In this document: in pieces, positions 61,002-64,000 of the stretch
How the letters are laid out: every line of letters starts with the position of its first letter
Numbering within the stretch: position 1 is the stretch's first letter
From: Liolophura sinensis
Lineage: Eukaryota; Mollusca; Polyplacophora; Chitonida; Chitonidae
DNA: 64,000 nt
Direction: 5' to 3'
NCBI RefSeq assembly: GCF_032854445.1
Contig: NC_088300.1
Location: 65,262,984 to 65,326,983, forward strand
Notes under the pieces: model-generated
What the model was told of the DNA's origin: nothing
What the model saw: only the letters and a program-made list of their open reading frames with translations
Databases searched by the model: none
Position numbers and translations under genes: made by a program

Positions 61002-61175
61002 TTATGTCTTTCCAACATCGTTGAAAACTGCTGACTTCTTCTCTTTGCATGATTCCGTCCTTTTTTCGTGCTTTATATAATTTCTTAGTTCTTTGGTGGT
61101 TTGTGTTATACGTCATTTTGGGAATTGGCCTTGCGATTATTGACCTGGAACGTTCTTATTGGTACGCGGCTGGTA
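61002..61175 (+). pseudogene. RT-element relic, extreme 3' end (copy 4)
   Basis: Matches the 3' segments of the other copies: gaaaactgctgacttcttct, atttcttagttctttggtgg, gggaattggccttgcgatta ttgacctggaacg. Confidence 0.7.
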
Positions 61176-61266
61176 TACGAATGTGTGTTTCGATGGGTAG
61201 ATGTATAGCCTTACTTGTGACAAATAGGACTAATACAATGTAGAGCATTACAAGACATTAGTATAA

Positions 61267-61268
<2 letters not shown>

Positions 61269-61334
<66 letters not shown>
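61269..61334. repeat. (TA)33 microsatellite
   Basis: Uninterrupted TA repeat. Confidence 0.97.
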
Positions 61335-61336
<2 letters not shown>

Positions 61337-61802
61337 AATCCTTCATCCTAGCTGACTAAGCCGTATGTGTTACACTGCAGCAGCACAAACAACTGTACAG
61401 AAGATTTGCTGGGGCACAGATTGGTACAGGTTAGTAACCTGAAAGCAGGAGTAGTTAAAAGTTGCCAACCGAAGCGGGAAAGACGCACATGTATTACGTT
61501 TGCAATATCCAAAACTTCAAGTTCTGTGCGTAACCCACAACATATTAGGTTTAAATATTAAAGGTTCATCGGGGTATGCTCAGTTGAAGTACATATTCGA
61601 GTATTGTGTGGTTTTGAAACGGCTGTAGCCCTTCAGCCCAAGATTACTAGAGACCATGCACCCTAGAGTATACAGTTTTAAGAAAAGGCTATAACCTCGC
61701 TGACATGCATCAGTAATAACTTCAAAAATGTACTGTCACTGAGACAGAGCTCCAGCGCTCTGTCAGATATGACGAACTGCAGTTGACCCATTCTAATTTG
61801 TG

Positions 61803-62330
61803 CAGTATTTATTTGATTGGTGTTTTACGACACACTCAAAAATATTTCACTTATACGACGGCTGCCAGGACAATGGTGAGAGGAAACCGGGTAGAGCCCT
61901 AGGGAACCCCCGGTCATCCGCAGGTTACTGTCAGAACTTCCCACGTACGGCCGGACCGGCCCGGATAGCACAGTTGGTAGAGCGTCCGCTTAGGGACCGG
62001 TAGATCCAGGGTCAATCCTTGATCGAGTCACACCTAAGACTTTTAAAAGAGGAAGTTGTAACTTCCTCGCTTGGCGTTCAGCATGAAGGGGATAGTGCAA
62101 CGACTGGTTGACCTGTATCAGTATAATGGCTCGGGCGGGGCGGCTTGCTTGCCTTCGGTAAGTCGTCTCAGTGAAGCGGTGGAAATCCGTCCTGCAACAA
62201 GGAGGCACATTACACGTACATGCACCCTAAGGATTCCTTCGTCGTCATATAACTGACAAATTGTTGAGTACGACGTTAAACCCCAAGCACTCACTCACTC
62301 ACGTACGGCCGGAGAGGAAGCCAAATTTGT
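61803..62330 (-). mobile_element. SINE-A, reverse, split by a SINE-B
   Basis: The SINE-A sequence runs 61803-61955 and resumes at 62301. The break carries the 13-bp duplication acgtacggccgga (61943-61955 and 62301-62313). SINE-A was therefore present before SINE-B arrived. The tRNA head is missing. Confidence 0.93.
61956..62300 (+). mobile_element. SINE-B, full length, nested
   Basis: The head begins ccggcccggatagcacagtt (A-box region ggtagagcgtccgctta; B-box-like gtagatccagggtcaatcc). A conserved body follows (agtataatggctcgggcggg), then gttaaaccccaagc and ACTC repeats. It is the only copy here with the complete head. Confidence 0.95.
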
Positions 62331-62451
62331 ACAGTAAGCGCAAACCCAAAAGAGCAAAAACCAAACCACATACATATACCATATATCATTGGTCCACCCT
62401 CTAATATGTAGATTTATAGTAACCCTATTAGAATACAAATACGCAAGTTTT

Positions 62452-62525
62452 AGTGGGAAACCAGGACCACTTGCAGGTTTATCGAAGACCTTCCCACGTA
62501 CGAGTGGAAAAGAAGCCAGTGTGAG
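62452..62525 (-). mobile_element. SINE-A middle fragment, reverse
   Basis: Contains gtgggaaaccaggaccac, cttgcaggtttatcgaagac, cttcccacgtacgagtgg and agccagtgtgag. No ends. Confidence 0.7.
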
Positions 62526-63261
62526 TGAAGAGATATGTTCTTAGCGGCTGTGTGATTGAGTTAGGGAAAATTCCCCCGCCCGCCCCATCCCATTCCTACA
62601 AAACCAGTTATTGTCTCTGGAATAGGTTGATGATTGTAATAGGACACATCAGAGCAGTGTTATAAGCTAGACACAGTTTCATTGTTGGGAAGCTACCATC
62701 AGAAAACCTCGTCTCTTTGGTGATAGCGTGTATAGAACAAACTGGGTGAGGCTAACTTTGGGAGTCCGAGCCGACATTTGAAAGTCACTGGATATATTGA
62801 CAAACCGCTATAGGTCAACAAACAACACATCTAATGGAGTGTTATTCAAGTACATCGATCATTGTGTCTCAGACATGATGTGAAATTCAGACGGTACTTC
62901 ATATGCAGACTTCTTCCTGCCAAGATGTTACAAAATGCTTAATTCTATAGTGTATCCGACGAGGTCGTTTTGGCTACAGTGGTAGCAATCAAAGTGGTCG
63001 TTTAAATACGCGATTTCTCGAAGTCAACTGCACCTCTGTACTTCACTTCTGTTTGAAAGCAGGAATTCGATTGGGTAAAGAATGACAGCTTGTCTTTATT
63101 CAGATCTAGTTCGCCACAAACCATTAGGCCTAACGTTTGGGAGAGGCTGGTAGATCTGACTTAATAATATATATATAATATATAATAATAATATGTATAT
63201 ACCATACCATACCTGGCATCTAAGCTGTTTAGACATGTAAACTCTAACATTTATAGCCTAG
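62526..63261. other. No supported gene
   Basis: A small TAATAATATAT-rich patch lies at about 63163-63200. No coding signal. Confidence 0.5.
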
Positions 63262-63570
63262 AGTGAGTGAGTGAGTGAGTGCTAAGGGTTGAACGTCGCA
63301 CTTAACAATTTTTAACAATTTAGAGTGCCTGTACGTGTGACATATCCTTGTTGCAGGACGGATTTCCACCGTTCTTTTAGTTCCAGTGCTGCTTCAATGA
63401 GACGACTTACCGAAGACAAGGTAGCCGTCCGATCCGAGCCATTATACTGATATTGGTCAACCAGCCATTGCACTATACCCTCAATGCTGAACGCCAAGCG
63501 AGGAGGCTACAATTTCCTCTTTTATGGTCTTAGGTGTGACCCGAACCAGGATTGAACCTGGATCTACTTG
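63262..63570 (-). mobile_element. SINE-B, reverse, diverged
   Basis: Starts gagtgagtgagtgagtgagt, with a duplicated caatttttaacaattt near the tail. The body matches (gtgctgcttcaatgagacga), ending in the tRNA-like head attgaacctggatctac. Confidence 0.88.
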
Positions 63571-64000
63571 GGTTCAAGCTGGATTGTTTTCTTGTATTAC
63601 ATGTGCACAATGCAAACAAGTTTGTCTACAATTAAAGTGTCATCAAATGAGCAGTGAACTTCAAAGTAAAAAAGACCCCGGAGTAAATCACTAACTTCTG
63701 TCAAATTACAGATTACAAACTTTCCCGTGAGTGAGGTACAGATATGCACACACACACACCATATTGGTGGACGACAAATGATCTTCAAAGAATGTTATAC
63801 TACCAAAACAGCCATACCAGCGTCGTCGGTCGATTATGGCCAGGACCCCACGGACAGAGCGCTTGGTGGGTGGGTTGTGGGTATTGCACACTGATCAGAT
63901 GGAGAAGTTGGCGCACCCACAGAGTGATCAGCAGACCTTATTTCAGTCCTGAGTGTGGCCTGGTCAACGGTTTTATAGTTCCCCGTCCTGTACTTCCTCG
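63571..64000. other. No supported gene
   Basis: Short overlapping minus-strand frames only, plus a (CA)n run at about 63747-63758. Confidence 0.5.

Noticed and set aside
61962-62035. tRNA gene at gcccggatagcacagttggt
   Set aside because: It is the head of SINE-B, repeated in the window and joined to the SINE body.

Overview
The window is nuclear DNA of an invertebrate animal. It has long introns with GT/AG borders, small exons, many microsatellites, tRNA-derived SINEs with short target-site duplications, and retrotransposon relics. The SINE tails, which end in AATAAATA and ACTCACTC repeats, resemble those common in molluscan genomes, so a marine mollusc or related lophotrochozoan is likely. 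This is a family-level impression from memory, not a search result.

Three host genes can be supported, all on the minus strand. (1) At the left edge are the first three recognisable coding exons (54-2565) of a hormone-sensitive-lipase/arylacetamide-deacetylase-like alpha/beta hydrolase. The oxyanion HGGGW and YRLAPEH motifs fall on consecutive exons with compatible phases. The catalytic Ser/Asp/His exons lie outside the window. (2) At 8417-11039 are three exons of a Fos/ATF3/JDP2-type bZIP factor, with a basic region, a five-leucine zipper ending in His, and two C-terminal PLDLR motifs that look like CtBP-recruiting sites. (3) At 26149-30306 is an apparently complete three-exon gene for a secreted or membrane-tethered mucin-like protein. 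It has a signal-peptide exon, a 2.7-kb Ser/Thr-rich repeat exon and a short C-terminal exon, 943 codons in all, and every phase agrees.

The rest is mainly accessory DNA. SINE-A (about 265 bp, tRNA-like head) has four copies with exact 12-13 bp target duplications. SINE-B ends in ACTC repeats; one copy is nested inside a SINE-A with the target duplication visible. A third family, SINE-C, is diverged. Four relics of one reverse-transcriptase element lie at 20.6, 42.6, 53.3 and 61.0 kb. A decayed gag-pol LTR-type relic covers 54.5-57.4 kb on the minus strand and abuts one of them. There are two fold-back or inverted-repeat elements (10.45 and 43.27 kb), several minisatellites (51 bp at 24 kb, 35 bp at 39.7 kb, 50 bp at 46.7 kb, and a 1.6-kb array of about 44-bp units at 47.9-49.5 kb split by a SINE) and long TA tracts. 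A 200-N assembly gap at 12876-13075 is flanked by near-identical sequence.

The three genes show no evident functional link. No operon, CRISPR array or clear new multi-gene system is visible. The observations most worth following are the bZIP/CtBP-motif architecture, the mucin gene with three unrelated repeat classes, recent SINE-A activity including intron invasion, and two possible conserved regulatory islands.
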